The notes: generated from the sequence alone by a model not told the origin. Counted from the first letter of the stretch, positions 35,101-45,100 are shown. The stretch: 64,000 nt of DNA from Teredinibacter turnerae (GCF_037935975.1 NZ_CP149817.1:496001-560000); one strand, 5' to 3'. Numbers and translations: made by a program.

Positions 35101-35592
35101 GATGTTGATGGGTTAAAAGCTTTCATTAAACGTCTCACGAAACGTCAGGGTGACGATGATAGCTGGCTAGAGAATGTCTTGATGTTTCTTGGGCAGAAGC
35201 CCACTAAGAAGTGGACTGACACGGATTGCTCTGAAGTAGATGTTAAGTTGAGTGACTATGCAAAACGAATTCTAGATTTGGAAGCGTTAAGGGTTCACTA
35301 CGACAGATCGCGTAAGAGCATGGATAGTGAGTTTGATGTTATTTTGCTTAAGTCTCTCAAGAAAGGCGGCGAACCTATAGATGAGGTTGTCGCTATTGAT
35401 CGAAAAAGAAAGGATGCGATTCAAGACTGTAAAGCATTGCTGAGAAAAGCTTTAGATGAACATTCGGATGAATTGCAGCTCGCAGCACTGGCGGAAGTTG
35501 TTGATGAGTTTCTTACTGAGCGAAGAAATTCATCTAAGAAACATCAATCATCTGAAGTGCGAAGTAAACTTAAAGAGGTGAAAAATGGCTAA
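32113..35592 (+). CDS. sspC: SspC, large ATPase of the phosphorothioation system
   Basis: A 1,159-residue P-loop ATPase. Walker A is G-P-Y-G-S-G-K-S-S (near residue 60) and Walker B is I-V-I-D-E-L-G-K-F-L (near 192). The remainder is long and mostly helical without another domain I can name. In the Ssp system SspC supplies ATPase activity that works with SspB and SspD to install phosphorothioate. It is much longer than SspC of the first-described Vibrio-type systems as I recall them, so the name rests on position between DUF4007 and the sulfurtransferase-like gene. It overlaps sspD by 8 bases. Confidence 0.82.
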   Translation: MSIKHQVHINTHYTRSINLERDADSLDVVKAYIPTSRALKLFSRVAEGFSADLAPRAWSLIGPYGSGKSSASVFLSHLLSSPDTAATQAALKNLKESAPEITGAFRKEISKSNGFLKVLITGSPEPMGKKIVQGLAKASAQYFSSFSGRNPNVVTDFETLSQAETVTVSDVIALIKELQSALANKGCKGVYIVIDELGKFLEFEARHYGANDIYMLQALAEHACKGDECNLFLFVLLHQSFEQYAKGLGESLKNEWAKVQGRFEDVPFLESAEQVLRVVSSAFSYDFAPKEQKQLNATVKGFVNTLQDNEALPGVVDKKAMTELMAHCYPLHPVSAILLPALCQKVAQNERTLFSYLGSHEEFGLQDMVDRFESTEDFIYPHHVYDYFITNQPAALGDYRTHRRWAEVVTAIERLGDAPEDQLNLLKTIGLLNIIGIKGGFKPSKALLEICGRNKTAVGNSLKALSEKSIITFRRFSGEYRVWQGSDFDLEEALEEEVNNLGEFSLANELNKANALMPIVARRYTIKSGALRYFTPEFVDAQTYKLSEQKSSEPRIIFFLASAKDDEALFSATVTQHYSDLDLVALCLNGSQLREATAEVLALRQVQNKRQELNSDPVAKREFEDRLTAAELVERNLLQRLQEQPQECAWYYQADEYEIDTKRDFQELLSWVLETVYSKSPKLHNELINRDRPSAQANAARNKLLEAMMANPSDADDLGIDKFPPEKAIYRSVLAATGLHNKDTKEFQEPHKRSPFYHVWKEINQFLDSTEKSPRSLAELNNTLMAPPYGVKAGVLPILYIAAYIVYQHELALYENRQYKPVMTQEMLDRFVKRPDEFTFQRFRITGLRSSIYKEYCKIIDTGSKQTVVQLVKPLAQFIGGLPDYTQKTRSSDLSIKTKKVRDAFKFAKSPETLIFEDIPKALGYEKELAKDNPNLEGLSQSLQGCLKELKDCYPNMLNQQIKMLLEAFHLDTDNELGDLRRKVTGRYEGLDQHTVDVDGLKAFIKRLTKRQGDDDSWLENVLMFLGQKPTKKWTDTDCSEVDVKLSDYAKRILDLEALRVHYDRSRKSMDSEFDVILLKSLKKGGEPIDEVVAIDRKRKDAIQDCKALLRKALDEHSDELQLAALAEVVDEFLTERRNSSKKHQSSEVRSKLKEVKNG

Positions 35593-36454
35593 TAATAAAA
35601 TTTCAATGGATTCCATTCATTCTCTTGAGGGTGCGCGGCACGTATTAGGCTTGTCTGGAGGGAAGGATAGCGCCGCTTTGGCCGTTTACATCAAAGATAA
35701 ATATCCTGAAATTCACGAAAAAGTAGAATATTTCTTCAGTGATACCGGTGCTGAGCTGCAAGAAGTGTATGATTTCTTAGACAAGCTTGAAGCTTATCTT
35801 GGTAAAGAAATCATTCGTCTAAGCAGTGGTAAAGATTTCGATTATTGGCTAACTATGCATAACGAGTATCTACCTTCCGCTCAGCAGCGCTGGTGCACGA
35901 GACAAATGAAGATCAAGCCATTTGAAGCGTTTGTCGGTGATGACTTGGTTGTCAGTTACATCGGAATCCGAGCTGATGAAAACCGCGAAGGTTATATTAG
36001 TCAAAAAGATACGATTAAGGCTGTGTTTCCTTTTATTGAAGATGGTCTAGTCAGAGATGACGTATTTCAGATGCTCGACGATTCAGTAGGCATCCCAGAA
36101 TATTATCAATGGCGATCTAGGTCTGGTTGCTATTTTTGTTTTTTTCAGCGCCAAGATGAGTGGCTTGGCTTAAAAAGAAATCATCCTGAGTTATTTGAGA
36201 GGGCACGGCAATACGAGCTACGGTTACGCACCAAATACGATTGGAAAGATGGTGAAGTTCCAGTAAAAGGTCATGGGTATACGTGGTCTTCGCAAGGCAC
36301 TATAGATGAAATGGTAGAGCGTGCGGAAAAGAGGGAAAAAGAACTAGGTATTATCGTAACCAGTAAAAAGTCATCAGAAAAGTGGCAGGAAACGTTAAAA
36401 AATATGATGGATGATGACCCTTTTGATCAGGCATGTTTAGTGTGTAGCTTGTAA
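35585..36454 (+). CDS. sspD: SspD, PAPS-reductase-like ATP pyrophosphatase
   Basis: A 289-residue protein of the PAPS reductase/DndC family. The PP-loop motif L-S-G-G-K-D-S (residues 23-29) activates DNA phosphate by adenylation. Cysteines at R-W-C-T-R, G-C-Y-F-C and the terminal C-L-V-C can hold an iron-sulfur cluster or carry sulfur, as in DndC. The sulfur donor would be a cysteine desulfurase (SspA or IscS), and none is encoded in the window. The gene overlaps sspC and ends 26 bases before sspF. Confidence 0.92.
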   Translation: MANNKISMDSIHSLEGARHVLGLSGGKDSAALAVYIKDKYPEIHEKVEYFFSDTGAELQEVYDFLDKLEAYLGKEIIRLSSGKDFDYWLTMHNEYLPSAQQRWCTRQMKIKPFEAFVGDDLVVSYIGIRADENREGYISQKDTIKAVFPFIEDGLVRDDVFQMLDDSVGIPEYYQWRSRSGCYFCFFQRQDEWLGLKRNHPELFERARQYELRLRTKYDWKDGEVPVKGHGYTWSSQGTIDEMVERAEKREKELGIIVTSKKSSEKWQETLKNMMDDDPFDQACLVCSL

Positions 36455-36480
36455 ATTATAATAATATATTTGGAACGATT

Positions 36481-38274
36481 ATGACGTGGAAAAATAATCA
36501 TTGGGTGAAGTTCCTTGAGGGGTATTGCAAAGGAAAGAATCAGATACAAGATGAATATGTTAGAAAGGTTGCAAAAAGATTAGGCATTGAAGAGCCATTA
36601 GATATTCAGTTTCCTTGGCAGCAGGAAATTTTATCTAAGTTTCAATCTAACGGAAATCACAATCTGATTATATTAACCGGTACTGCCGGTGATGGTAAAA
36701 CCAAGTTATGCCGAGATATTGTACGCGCTTTAGACGGCGACGATTTTGATGAAGATGTCTGGAATCAAAATAGCTACTTTAGTACAGGTGAACGTACTGT
36801 TGTTAAAGACTTCTCGGAATTAAAGGATGATAAAAACTTACTGATCCGAGAGCTAATAGCCATACTGGATTCTAAGTATGTGCCGAAACCTATTCTGGTT
36901 GCAGTCAACGACGGCATTCTGGTTGAAGAGCTTGAAAACTTCATTAAAAACTCTTCTCATGAGGCGGAGCAGAATACTGCCAAACTTCTAAAAGAGATAA
37001 TCGAAGACAAAATTAATCTGGGCTTTAGCGAGTGTGAGGGACAGGATCTTGTAAATTTAATAAATCTCTCGAAACTCAATGCCAAAGAAAACATGGCGTT
37101 GATCTTCGACACGATATTAGATCATCCGGGTTGGAGTCATTGCGATGGCTGCACAGGAAAAGAAAACCAGAGCTGCGCAATTTATAATAAATACCATCTC
37201 CTTAAAACTGAACCTCACATCAAAGAAAATCTAAGCAATATCATACTGCTTCTACAACTCAATAATGAACATTTCACTATTAGGGAGCTGTTAAACCTAG
37301 CGACCAACACCTTGCTGGCATCAGTACCTAAACCAAAAGCTCTGCGTATAGCGGATATGGATGCCGGTGTGGGTACGCTAAATTGCACTTCCATGTCAAA
37401 GATCGAGCATACGGCGGTCTTTGCGTCTGAATCTAGTATCGAAGTCGGTTTTTGGGGTATGAATCTCGGTGCTCATAAAATGAGAAATAACCGACCATTC
37501 TCTGAAATTAATAAATTAGGTTTCGGCGAATTATCTACAAACTATTGGGATAGGTTATTAAGACATAAAACCGAACGAGATTTTATGATCCCGTTGGATG
37601 TTAATAATAAGTTGTTTGAAGCCAGGCTCATTGATGGTGCTGATGCCAACAACGAGCTTTGGGATGCTCTTATGCGTCGTTCCAGAATGCAGCTCTACTG
37701 CTTTCAGAATGGCGATGAGAATGCCTACCACCTCCAACGCTACTCCCATTTTGGGAGTTATCGTGAGAACGTCTATGATAGCTTAAGTACGTCAGACTGT
37801 GCAGATGATGTAAATACGATAGCGATGATTATTTTGGCGTTAAATCGTGTTTTTCATGGCCGGTATATTTCAGAAGGATCTGGGAGAGACAGCCTGTTTA
37901 TTCCTGAAAAAGGTCAAGGCTCTATCACGCCCATTTCTATCTTTCACGGGGAAGACATTAGGGAAAGGGACATAGTTATCAGATCGATCAAGAATGACAT
38001 GTCTTTATCGGGCGCACGTATCGAGCCTGTGTTGATATTGGAGATAGATCGTAAGCATGAAGTTAAGATGTCTTTGACTGTTGAATTATTTGATTACCTC
38101 GCTCATGTATCAAAAGGAGCGCCACCTAACACGACTGACCCCAGATTGTATAAGAAGCTCTTAATTCTACGTTCCAAGCTTTCAACACTGATCCGCGAAA
38201 ACAGACGTACTGAGACGTACTCGATACAGGATGGTGAGTTTAGACAGGTCATATTGGAGGTTCAAAATGGATAG
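36481..38274 (+). CDS. sspF: SspF (DptF-like) ATPase of the restriction module
   Basis: A 597-residue P-loop protein: Walker A G-T-A-G-D-G-K-T-K (near residue 68) and Walker B-like I-L-V-A-V-N-D-G. It corresponds in size and order to DptF/SspF, the first gene of the phosphorothioate-dependent restriction trio. A cluster C-D-G-C-T-G-K-E-N-Q-S-C (near 220) may bind zinc. In this system the trio damages DNA lacking phosphorothioate and blocks phage replication. It overlaps sspG by 8 bases. Name based on gene order and size as well as motifs. Confidence 0.8.
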   Translation: MTWKNNHWVKFLEGYCKGKNQIQDEYVRKVAKRLGIEEPLDIQFPWQQEILSKFQSNGNHNLIILTGTAGDGKTKLCRDIVRALDGDDFDEDVWNQNSYFSTGERTVVKDFSELKDDKNLLIRELIAILDSKYVPKPILVAVNDGILVEELENFIKNSSHEAEQNTAKLLKEIIEDKINLGFSECEGQDLVNLINLSKLNAKENMALIFDTILDHPGWSHCDGCTGKENQSCAIYNKYHLLKTEPHIKENLSNIILLLQLNNEHFTIRELLNLATNTLLASVPKPKALRIADMDAGVGTLNCTSMSKIEHTAVFASESSIEVGFWGMNLGAHKMRNNRPFSEINKLGFGELSTNYWDRLLRHKTERDFMIPLDVNNKLFEARLIDGADANNELWDALMRRSRMQLYCFQNGDENAYHLQRYSHFGSYRENVYDSLSTSDCADDVNTIAMIILALNRVFHGRYISEGSGRDSLFIPEKGQGSITPISIFHGEDIRERDIVIRSIKNDMSLSGARIEPVLILEIDRKHEVKMSLTVELFDYLAHVSKGAPPNTTDPRLYKKLLILRSKLSTLIRENRRTETYSIQDGEFRQVILEVQNG

Positions 38275-39775
38275 TTTGAATACCAATACGGTAGATCTAA
38301 GAAAAACTTATGGGATCAAGAATATTCCATTTGTTGAGCATGTCTGGGGGCATCGATTCAGACCAGAGCAGACTCCTATGCTGCTGCTTTTTGAATTGAT
38401 GTGCATTGTCGAAAGCCAATATCAGGCTAAGCAACACGAGTTCATTCAGAATATATTTTCTCCAGAAAACGACATTCTGTACTTCCGGCACCGAAGAAAT
38501 TTCAAACTGAGAATATTGCTGTATCAAAATGAGATACTTGAGACTATTCATCGCTCAACCGCGCCAGACCGAGAAAAATGGCAGCGCCAGTTTGATTTCT
38601 TAATGGGGTTGGAAGGTGATAACTTTAGCTTTAAAGATGCCGACATTGATCATATTAGGAATAACTTTAAATCCTTTGACAGCTTTTACAACGTCATAAA
38701 AATACTCGGTTCGTTAACCTTTGACCCTCTATCAAATAAACGCTGGTCATCTAAATTTATCTATCCGATTAATCGTGAATATATATGGTGCGATTACAAC
38801 AACGTTGATAACTCAGAAGATAGACGGTTTTTCTCGCGGGGCGGTGAATTAGTATATTTGATGCTATGCCGCGCCCCAGAGGAGCTTAGGCTCGAACTAG
38901 AAAGACTGTTTACCGAGTGGCTTGAAGAGAAAGACGACTCATACTCCACACTAGCAAAGTCGCTCGCTATTGGTGAAAAACGTTACCCGCTAGAGGAAGC
39001 AAACCGAAAGAATCTTGGCTATTTGCCTCCACATGAAATGGATTGCTTCAGAACGTTTGCTGAAGATATGGTTCGCACTCTAAATCTGAATTTAGAGAAG
39101 CTTGATAAAATCAAAATCATGTCAGATTTAGTAGGTTTCCACACCGGAAATTATATCTATAGCGTTGGTGAAATGTACACCAATATATCTGACAACGCAT
39201 CGCCTAAATGTCCAACCTATATCGCTGAGGTTTTAACTAAAACCTCCAACAGTATTCGCAAAGCCTCCATACAAAGTATTTCGACACAAAGAAATCGCCT
39301 GAAACGAAGCCTCACAAACTGCATACCCGACTTGTTTGATCAGTATGCATTTGATATTGAGGAAGAGTCAGATCGAAAGGTATTTTTTGACGAGCAATCA
39401 GGAGAAGCAGAAGATTACTTAGGTAAAAATATATTGGGCTATCCCCATATCTGCTTTCGTCATATAGGTTTCGTTTCAAGAAAAAATACAAGAAGCTTCA
39501 GGTACGTAGTCACGGAGGATTTTTTGCACTCGCTGGTTATTACATTACTCGGTTCGGAAAAGCGGCTGGAATTCCGTAAGTTTATGAAGGCGCTTAGGGA
39601 ACGGTATAACATTTTTATAGATCAGTCTCCATTTGAGGATTCCGAAATTCTACAAAGTGATTTAAATAGGAACGCTAAAAACCTATCAGTTCTGCTCTAT
39701 CAGATGGGGATGCTTAGACACCTTTCAGATGCGTGTAGTTATGTAGTTAACCCGTATTTGGAGGACACACTGTGA
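38267..39775 (+). CDS. sspG: SspG (DptG-like) restriction protein
   Basis: A 502-residue protein without a catalytic motif I recognise. Its place between the DptF-like ATPase and the DptH-like translocase gives the DptG/SspG assignment; the size is in range. I chose the ATG at 38267, with GGAGG 7 bases upstream, over the earlier ATG at 38231, which lies deeper inside sspF and lacks a site. The stop overlaps the sspH GTG start (GTGA). Confidence 0.75.
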   Translation: MDSLNTNTVDLRKTYGIKNIPFVEHVWGHRFRPEQTPMLLLFELMCIVESQYQAKQHEFIQNIFSPENDILYFRHRRNFKLRILLYQNEILETIHRSTAPDREKWQRQFDFLMGLEGDNFSFKDADIDHIRNNFKSFDSFYNVIKILGSLTFDPLSNKRWSSKFIYPINREYIWCDYNNVDNSEDRRFFSRGGELVYLMLCRAPEELRLELERLFTEWLEEKDDSYSTLAKSLAIGEKRYPLEEANRKNLGYLPPHEMDCFRTFAEDMVRTLNLNLEKLDKIKIMSDLVGFHTGNYIYSVGEMYTNISDNASPKCPTYIAEVLTKTSNSIRKASIQSISTQRNRLKRSLTNCIPDLFDQYAFDIEEESDRKVFFDEQSGEAEDYLGKNILGYPHICFRHIGFVSRKNTRSFRYVVTEDFLHSLVITLLGSEKRLEFRKFMKALRERYNIFIDQSPFEDSEILQSDLNRNAKNLSVLLYQMGMLRHLSDACSYVVNPYLEDTL

Positions 39776-42700
39776 GGTCATTAGCTCAATACTATTTTAA
39801 ACTCATTGAGGCTGATTATAGCGATTGGCATACCAATAATAATGGCGACGGTGTTCCAGGGCGACTGGTGCTGAGGGAGTTCGACCCAAAGGTTGTTGAA
39901 TCCATTCTGACCACAATTAATGAATCACAATTGCCCATTTCTCCCGTAGGGAGCGATTCAGGTCTCATCATCGCTGTTGAAGATCATGAGCATTACAAAG
40001 ACCTTAGCATCGAAAAATATTCGTTTGCTGACCTCACGCATGAACGTAATCGTGTTGGGAACTTTTTCTGCATCATGTTTATCGCGGAAACCAAACCGAC
40101 ACATGATCAAGTAACCCGAATAGACCAGAGTATCGTTTTTGATATATCTGAGACTGGTAAATGGATTGATATAGCAAAGCATTTACAGCCTAACTCAGTC
40201 ACCTTTAGCAAAGAGCAAGTAGATGATCTGGCACTTTTCGTAAGCGAGCTGACCCATTCTAAATGGAATAACCGGCCTTTCATTGAAATCGATAAAATTA
40301 GCCGTTTTATTGATCGGGTTATCTCAGACACGGCAAAAGATGGATTGTTTTGGGATGCCATTGGCAGAAACTGTGTTTGTTTAGGCGGTATCAACCGGTT
40401 GGATGAGTTCAGAGTCTTGCAAAACGCAGGAAAAGACTATCGAAAGGTTTTCCGCAAGTTGATCTCAAGCACTCTCTTTATCGATATTGAGTTCTGGAGA
40501 GCAATTCTTCGTGATCGTGAGATTGATAAATCTGAAATTAATGAAAACCTGAACCAGCTTCGTGAAAGTGAGCCGGAATATAAAGATTTTTGTGACATTG
40601 TAGATGAATATTTCACGGCATACTTTCAGAACCCCGAAGATGCAAAAGAACTTAGAGACCGCATACAGCAAGAATATGATTCTCATGCTCCATTCAGCTC
40701 TGTATTGCAGCAAAAGAAAACCGCTACCAAATTTAAGCTAGGCGTAGAGACACTTCAGTTTCTGGCTGACAATGATATTGATATATCTGAATCACATACA
40801 GATATTGTTAGCCGTGTTGATGACAAGGCAAACAAGCCTGAGAAAAACGAACTAAGGACATTCTATTTCTCACATTCAAAAGAGCTATCTGAAGATGCCA
40901 AACTTGAAAAGGCGTGGCTGAAAGAAATTAGCAGTAGCAAAATGACTGAATGCACAGACTTTATTGAAGGTCTATTAATTGTGCTGTCAAAATCGATTTT
41001 CATGATGGATATAGGTACGGATAAGGTGATGTTGAGCCTTGCGAAAGACCGGACTAAACGCTCTTTGCAAAAGAAAAACAAGGACGCGATTGAATTCTTC
41101 TTCAGTGAATATAGGGGAATTGCTGAATTCTGGTCAGAGTTTGGAGATGCGTTTGAGATCGAATTTCCGAAATCCTTTTCCGAAGATGATTTGCTGAGTA
41201 ATAAAGACCTTAAGAAAGGCAGAAACGGTAAAGCAGCAAATGAACTCTATTTTAGAATACTACGCTATAGCGATGACCCTAAATCTCCATCGGAGACATG
41301 GGATTTAAAGTGGAGCTTTAACCCATTTGGCTTTGAATCGGCTAAATATAGTGATTTCCCTAAAGTCATGGATCGAAAAGGATATTGCCATAAGCACAGC
41401 ATCTCAGTTGATCCGTTATTTGTTAAACGCTCTGAATGCAGTCCAACCATCAACAATAGCCAGATGTTTCTATCAGTCAGCACGCGAATGAGTCGCGGTG
41501 AACTGATACGAAAAATGGATAAAGAAGGAAGCGAAATCAGCGACCTGTTATCCCAGCTTCTCCAACATAATCACCTCACGAAAGCAGACTACGACCACTT
41601 TCAAATCATCTATGAAAATTTTGTTCTGGAATGGAGAAATGCCGTAGATTCTACCCTTAAAAATCCGCTCCTTGTTGAACTGAATGATTTTGAGCAGTCA
41701 TTTAATGTTGTGTTGGACTTCTTAGTATCTCGCACGAATCTTGGGGAGAGCTTCAGAGAGCTTCTTTACGAGTTCATTACTGCCCATACATTGTTTGTAG
41801 GCGATAACACCGATTATGCCGTCTACCTTCCTTGGTCGCCTTACAGCTTATTAATGGCGGCGAAGAAAAACGAAATTTATAGGAATATTGCTAGAGCCTA
41901 TCGAGACGGCAAACTAATCATCGGAAATAAAGATGATGGTGTGTTATCCAAGCTCATTTCTGAACTTAACGAATCTTATGGTAAAAGCCTATTTTTACGA
42001 AAAATTAGAAGCCGTGAATCTATTGATCTCGTTTGTACGCAATCAAGATTCGGGTATTTTGAATATACGTCGTTGGCTAACTCGAAAAATGCGCTTCGAG
42101 AGAAAGAAGTTCGTTCCGTCATTAAGGCGACTACCAGCAAATTTTTAGAAACGTTTCCTAACGAACGCCATCATTTGCAAGTGATGTGTAGTGGCTTGCT
42201 TTCTTACGACCAGATTCTTGCTGTTTATGACGAACTGTTAAAACTGTCAGAGGATCAGGAAGACCAGATTTCGTTATCTATAACATTTACCTGCAATAAA
42301 CGAAGCCTGCTGGATGTCATCTATCAAAGGATTTGTGAAAGCTTTGATGCCAGCAAGATTGATAGCAACATTAAGGTTAGAGTTGTTAGCAGTCTGGAAG
42401 AGGTTCAAGAAGGTGAAGTCGATCTACTATTCAGCTTTGATCCACTCTATACAACAAACGTCCTATCGCTTGATGCACCTGCTTATGTGGTGTCGTCTAG
42501 TAAAAGTGTGTTTTGGGAATATTGCGCCTCACGTAAAATTCCTTCAAACCCAATAACAAAAACTTCTTCATTTGCATTAAACAACCATATATTTGATCAG
42601 GCCTCTGCAAACTTCCACCAAGCGTATATGAGAACTGCTGGGAAACAGGGAGATATTTCATTTTGCCGTGAAGTTGAACAAACTGAATTAAAAGACGAGA

Positions 42701-45066
42701 TCAATATTGGTTTAGCTAAAAGCAATTGGTTGGTTATCTATGATTATTTGCTCTGTAAGGATACGTTGAATCTTAGCGAGAATATGGGCGATCCATCAAC
42801 GAATGGAAACCGACGAGTGCTGCGTTACGTTCAGGGTGAAGGACTCAAGAGATCATTGGCGATCATCACAGAAAAAGAGACCCACTATATCACCACCAAC
42901 CTCGACAGTAGTCTTAGGAAGTGGCGGTTAGTACACCCCGACGACATTACAGGCATTGTTGATAAAATATTTACACTATCCAATTCTTTCAGCAGTGATG
43001 TACTCTTAAAGTCAGTTGGTAATGGTAACTTTTCACATGATTTAGTTGGCACCGCCGGTTCCACAGTATTGATTGAGTCAATACTTAGCGGTCAAGATAA
43101 AATCGCTGATATTTTCTGGGTGCATTTAGATGATTACATCGGTTGGTTTAAGTCCTCCATTGAGGACGATGCTCTCAAATCTATAGGTCGTTCCGTCAAC
43201 TATGTTTCCGATTTGATGGGCATCTATCTGAGTGAAAGCGAAGATAAGAAAATAACGATTAATCTCGTGATCTGTGAATCCAAACTGATAAACGGATCTG
43301 TTGATCAAACTATTAAGTCTTGCAAACAGCTAAAATCGACGTGCGAGTTAGTAAGATCCATGCTGGAATCGGCATTGGCATTTGACTTCTGCTACTGGCT
43401 TAATAAATTTTTAGAATTCGTCATTGGGAACTTCAAGTTTTCGCCTAATGAGTTTAATTTTGACAGGTTGCTGAACCTCGATAAAGATTCTGTCCATATC
43501 AACCTTTATGGTCTTTCTGTTATTTTTCACTATGACAATGATGCGATAAATTCAGATTTCTATAGCATCTATGATAGCGATTATTTGAATCAAATATCAC
43601 TGAGCTTTAAGGATACCAAGCAAGTCTTCAAACACATGCTTGATTCCACATCGGAGCTTGCTCTCGATATAACAACAATCCCTAAAGCTCTTGAACTGAA
43701 TCGAACAGTCTTAGCGGATCAAGAAGAGCCAGCAGAAACTATTATTCAGCCTAATGAGGATCAGGAGGAGAAACAAGCTGATGTTGATCTCTCCAAAACA
43801 GATGAATCAAGTTTCGCCTCTGTAGAAGCACCCATATCCGGCATCACTCAGGAGGCTAATACATCCCCTGAACCAATTCACAACACGCCCACAGACGATT
43901 CCAAGTCGGTTATGGCGTTAGTTACTCAATGCGTTGAATATCTCGATAAAAATATCGTAGTTGAAGACGAAGATCCTATAGACGTTGAAAATGTTAAGTC
44001 TGGCGTGAGAAAGATATTAAGCCATTCAAATCTACCCTCGAATTTTTCTGACACGCTAATAACTCCAAACTCAATCGTTATTAAGCTGCTCGGCGATGTG
44101 AATCTAAACGCGAGTAAGATAATCAATATGCGTGGCACGTTCTTGTCGGTGGTAGGTTTATCGCTACGACAGGTCTATCCAGAGCCTGGCTTAATGGTAC
44201 TTGTTTTTGATAGGGACAAAAGGCAGACCGTTTACTTCTCAGAACTGATAAAGCGAACGCTTGCTACTAGGCAGAAAACGCTAGATAGCGGCTTTAACAA
44301 TAAAATCCTTCTAGGTCAGAATGAGTTTGGAGATGATTGTTGCTTCTTCAAACTGGATGGAGCCAGTCCCCACGCATTAATTGGAGGGCAAACCAAATCA
44401 GGCAAATCGATATTGATGAACAATATGATCACTGATTTGATCATGACAAATACGCCCGAAAATTTGAAATTAAGATTGTTCGACCCGAAACAGGTTGAAT
44501 TCTCTTCATACTCAGATTCATCGCATTTAGCTCATCCCGTTGTCTTAGAAAAAGAAGAAGCTGTCATTCGACTCAAGGAGCTGGAGCATTTGATGAACGA
44601 AAGATATGTCCAGCTTAAGGACTTAGGGCTGAAGGACATAGAAGCCTACAATCTACGGTATCCAGACTCACGCATGTCGAGAGAGGTCGTTTTCTTCGAT
44701 GAGTTGGCGGATTGGATACTGGACAATGAGTTTAAGAAAGATGCGAAGGACATTATTGTCAGGTTGTCATCTAAAGGGCGAGCTGCCGGTGTTCACTTGG
44801 TATTAGCAACGCAGAGACCCAGTAATGATGTGGTTTTCCCACTTCTAAGAGCAAACCTTGATACCAAGGTTGCTTTAAAAGTGGATCGAGATCTTAACTC
44901 GGAAATTATTTTGGGTGAGTCTGGAGCTGAAAACTTGTTGGGGTACGGGCATGGCATTGTTAAAACTGAAGGTCAGACCATGAGCATACAAGTAGGCTTC
45001 ACAGATCCTGCTGTTTTTGACGAGCTTGTACACTTAATTATTAGTTACTGGAAAGAAAACTCTTAA
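39772..45066 (+). CDS. sspH: SspH (DptH-like) restriction protein with FtsK/HerA-type motor
   Basis: A 1,764-residue protein, the largest in the window. The C-terminal 280 residues are an FtsK/HerA-type DNA translocase: Walker A G-G-Q-T-K-S-G-K-S-I (near 1,540), Walker B V-V-F-F-D-E-L-A-D-W (near 1,640), then A-T-Q-R-P. An acidic, Pro/Thr-rich linker (about 1,320-1,380) separates it from a long N-terminal region of unknown fold, presumably where DNA recognition or cleavage lies. This architecture and length match DptH/SspH. The start is GTG, with GGAGG 7 bases upstream, coupled to sspG. A convergent operon begins 35 bases downstream. Confidence 0.85.
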   Translation: MRSLAQYYFKLIEADYSDWHTNNNGDGVPGRLVLREFDPKVVESILTTINESQLPISPVGSDSGLIIAVEDHEHYKDLSIEKYSFADLTHERNRVGNFFCIMFIAETKPTHDQVTRIDQSIVFDISETGKWIDIAKHLQPNSVTFSKEQVDDLALFVSELTHSKWNNRPFIEIDKISRFIDRVISDTAKDGLFWDAIGRNCVCLGGINRLDEFRVLQNAGKDYRKVFRKLISSTLFIDIEFWRAILRDREIDKSEINENLNQLRESEPEYKDFCDIVDEYFTAYFQNPEDAKELRDRIQQEYDSHAPFSSVLQQKKTATKFKLGVETLQFLADNDIDISESHTDIVSRVDDKANKPEKNELRTFYFSHSKELSEDAKLEKAWLKEISSSKMTECTDFIEGLLIVLSKSIFMMDIGTDKVMLSLAKDRTKRSLQKKNKDAIEFFFSEYRGIAEFWSEFGDAFEIEFPKSFSEDDLLSNKDLKKGRNGKAANELYFRILRYSDDPKSPSETWDLKWSFNPFGFESAKYSDFPKVMDRKGYCHKHSISVDPLFVKRSECSPTINNSQMFLSVSTRMSRGELIRKMDKEGSEISDLLSQLLQHNHLTKADYDHFQIIYENFVLEWRNAVDSTLKNPLLVELNDFEQSFNVVLDFLVSRTNLGESFRELLYEFITAHTLFVGDNTDYAVYLPWSPYSLLMAAKKNEIYRNIARAYRDGKLIIGNKDDGVLSKLISELNESYGKSLFLRKIRSRESIDLVCTQSRFGYFEYTSLANSKNALREKEVRSVIKATTSKFLETFPNERHHLQVMCSGLLSYDQILAVYDELLKLSEDQEDQISLSITFTCNKRSLLDVIYQRICESFDASKIDSNIKVRVVSSLEEVQEGEVDLLFSFDPLYTTNVLSLDAPAYVVSSSKSVFWEYCASRKIPSNPITKTSSFALNNHIFDQASANFHQAYMRTAGKQGDISFCREVEQTELKDEINIGLAKSNWLVIYDYLLCKDTLNLSENMGDPSTNGNRRVLRYVQGEGLKRSLAIITEKETHYITTNLDSSLRKWRLVHPDDITGIVDKIFTLSNSFSSDVLLKSVGNGNFSHDLVGTAGSTVLIESILSGQDKIADIFWVHLDDYIGWFKSSIEDDALKSIGRSVNYVSDLMGIYLSESEDKKITINLVICESKLINGSVDQTIKSCKQLKSTCELVRSMLESALAFDFCYWLNKFLEFVIGNFKFSPNEFNFDRLLNLDKDSVHINLYGLSVIFHYDNDAINSDFYSIYDSDYLNQISLSFKDTKQVFKHMLDSTSELALDITTIPKALELNRTVLADQEEPAETIIQPNEDQEEKQADVDLSKTDESSFASVEAPISGITQEANTSPEPIHNTPTDDSKSVMALVTQCVEYLDKNIVVEDEDPIDVENVKSGVRKILSHSNLPSNFSDTLITPNSIVIKLLGDVNLNASKIINMRGTFLSVVGLSLRQVYPEPGLMVLVFDRDKRQTVYFSELIKRTLATRQKTLDSGFNNKILLGQNEFGDDCCFFKLDGASPHALIGGQTKSGKSILMNNMITDLIMTNTPENLKLRLFDPKQVEFSSYSDSSHLAHPVVLEKEEAVIRLKELEHLMNERYVQLKDLGLKDIEAYNLRYPDSRMSREVVFFDELADWILDNEFKKDAKDIIVRLSSKGRAAGVHLVLATQRPSNDVVFPLLRANLDTKVALKVDRDLNSEIILGESGAENLLGYGHGIVKTEGQTMSIQVGFTDPAVFDELVHLIISYWKENS

Positions 45067-45100
45067 ATTCTCTCCCTGATAATTTAAGAGTAGAGGAAAG

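Noticed and set aside
32113..45066. BREX, DISARM or Dnd (double-strand phosphorothioate) interpretation of the large ATPase operon
   Set aside because: No PglZ, BrxL, DrmA/B, or dndB/dndE genes are present; a DUF4007 gene next to a DndC-like gene and a DptFGH-like trio points to SspBCD-SspFGH.
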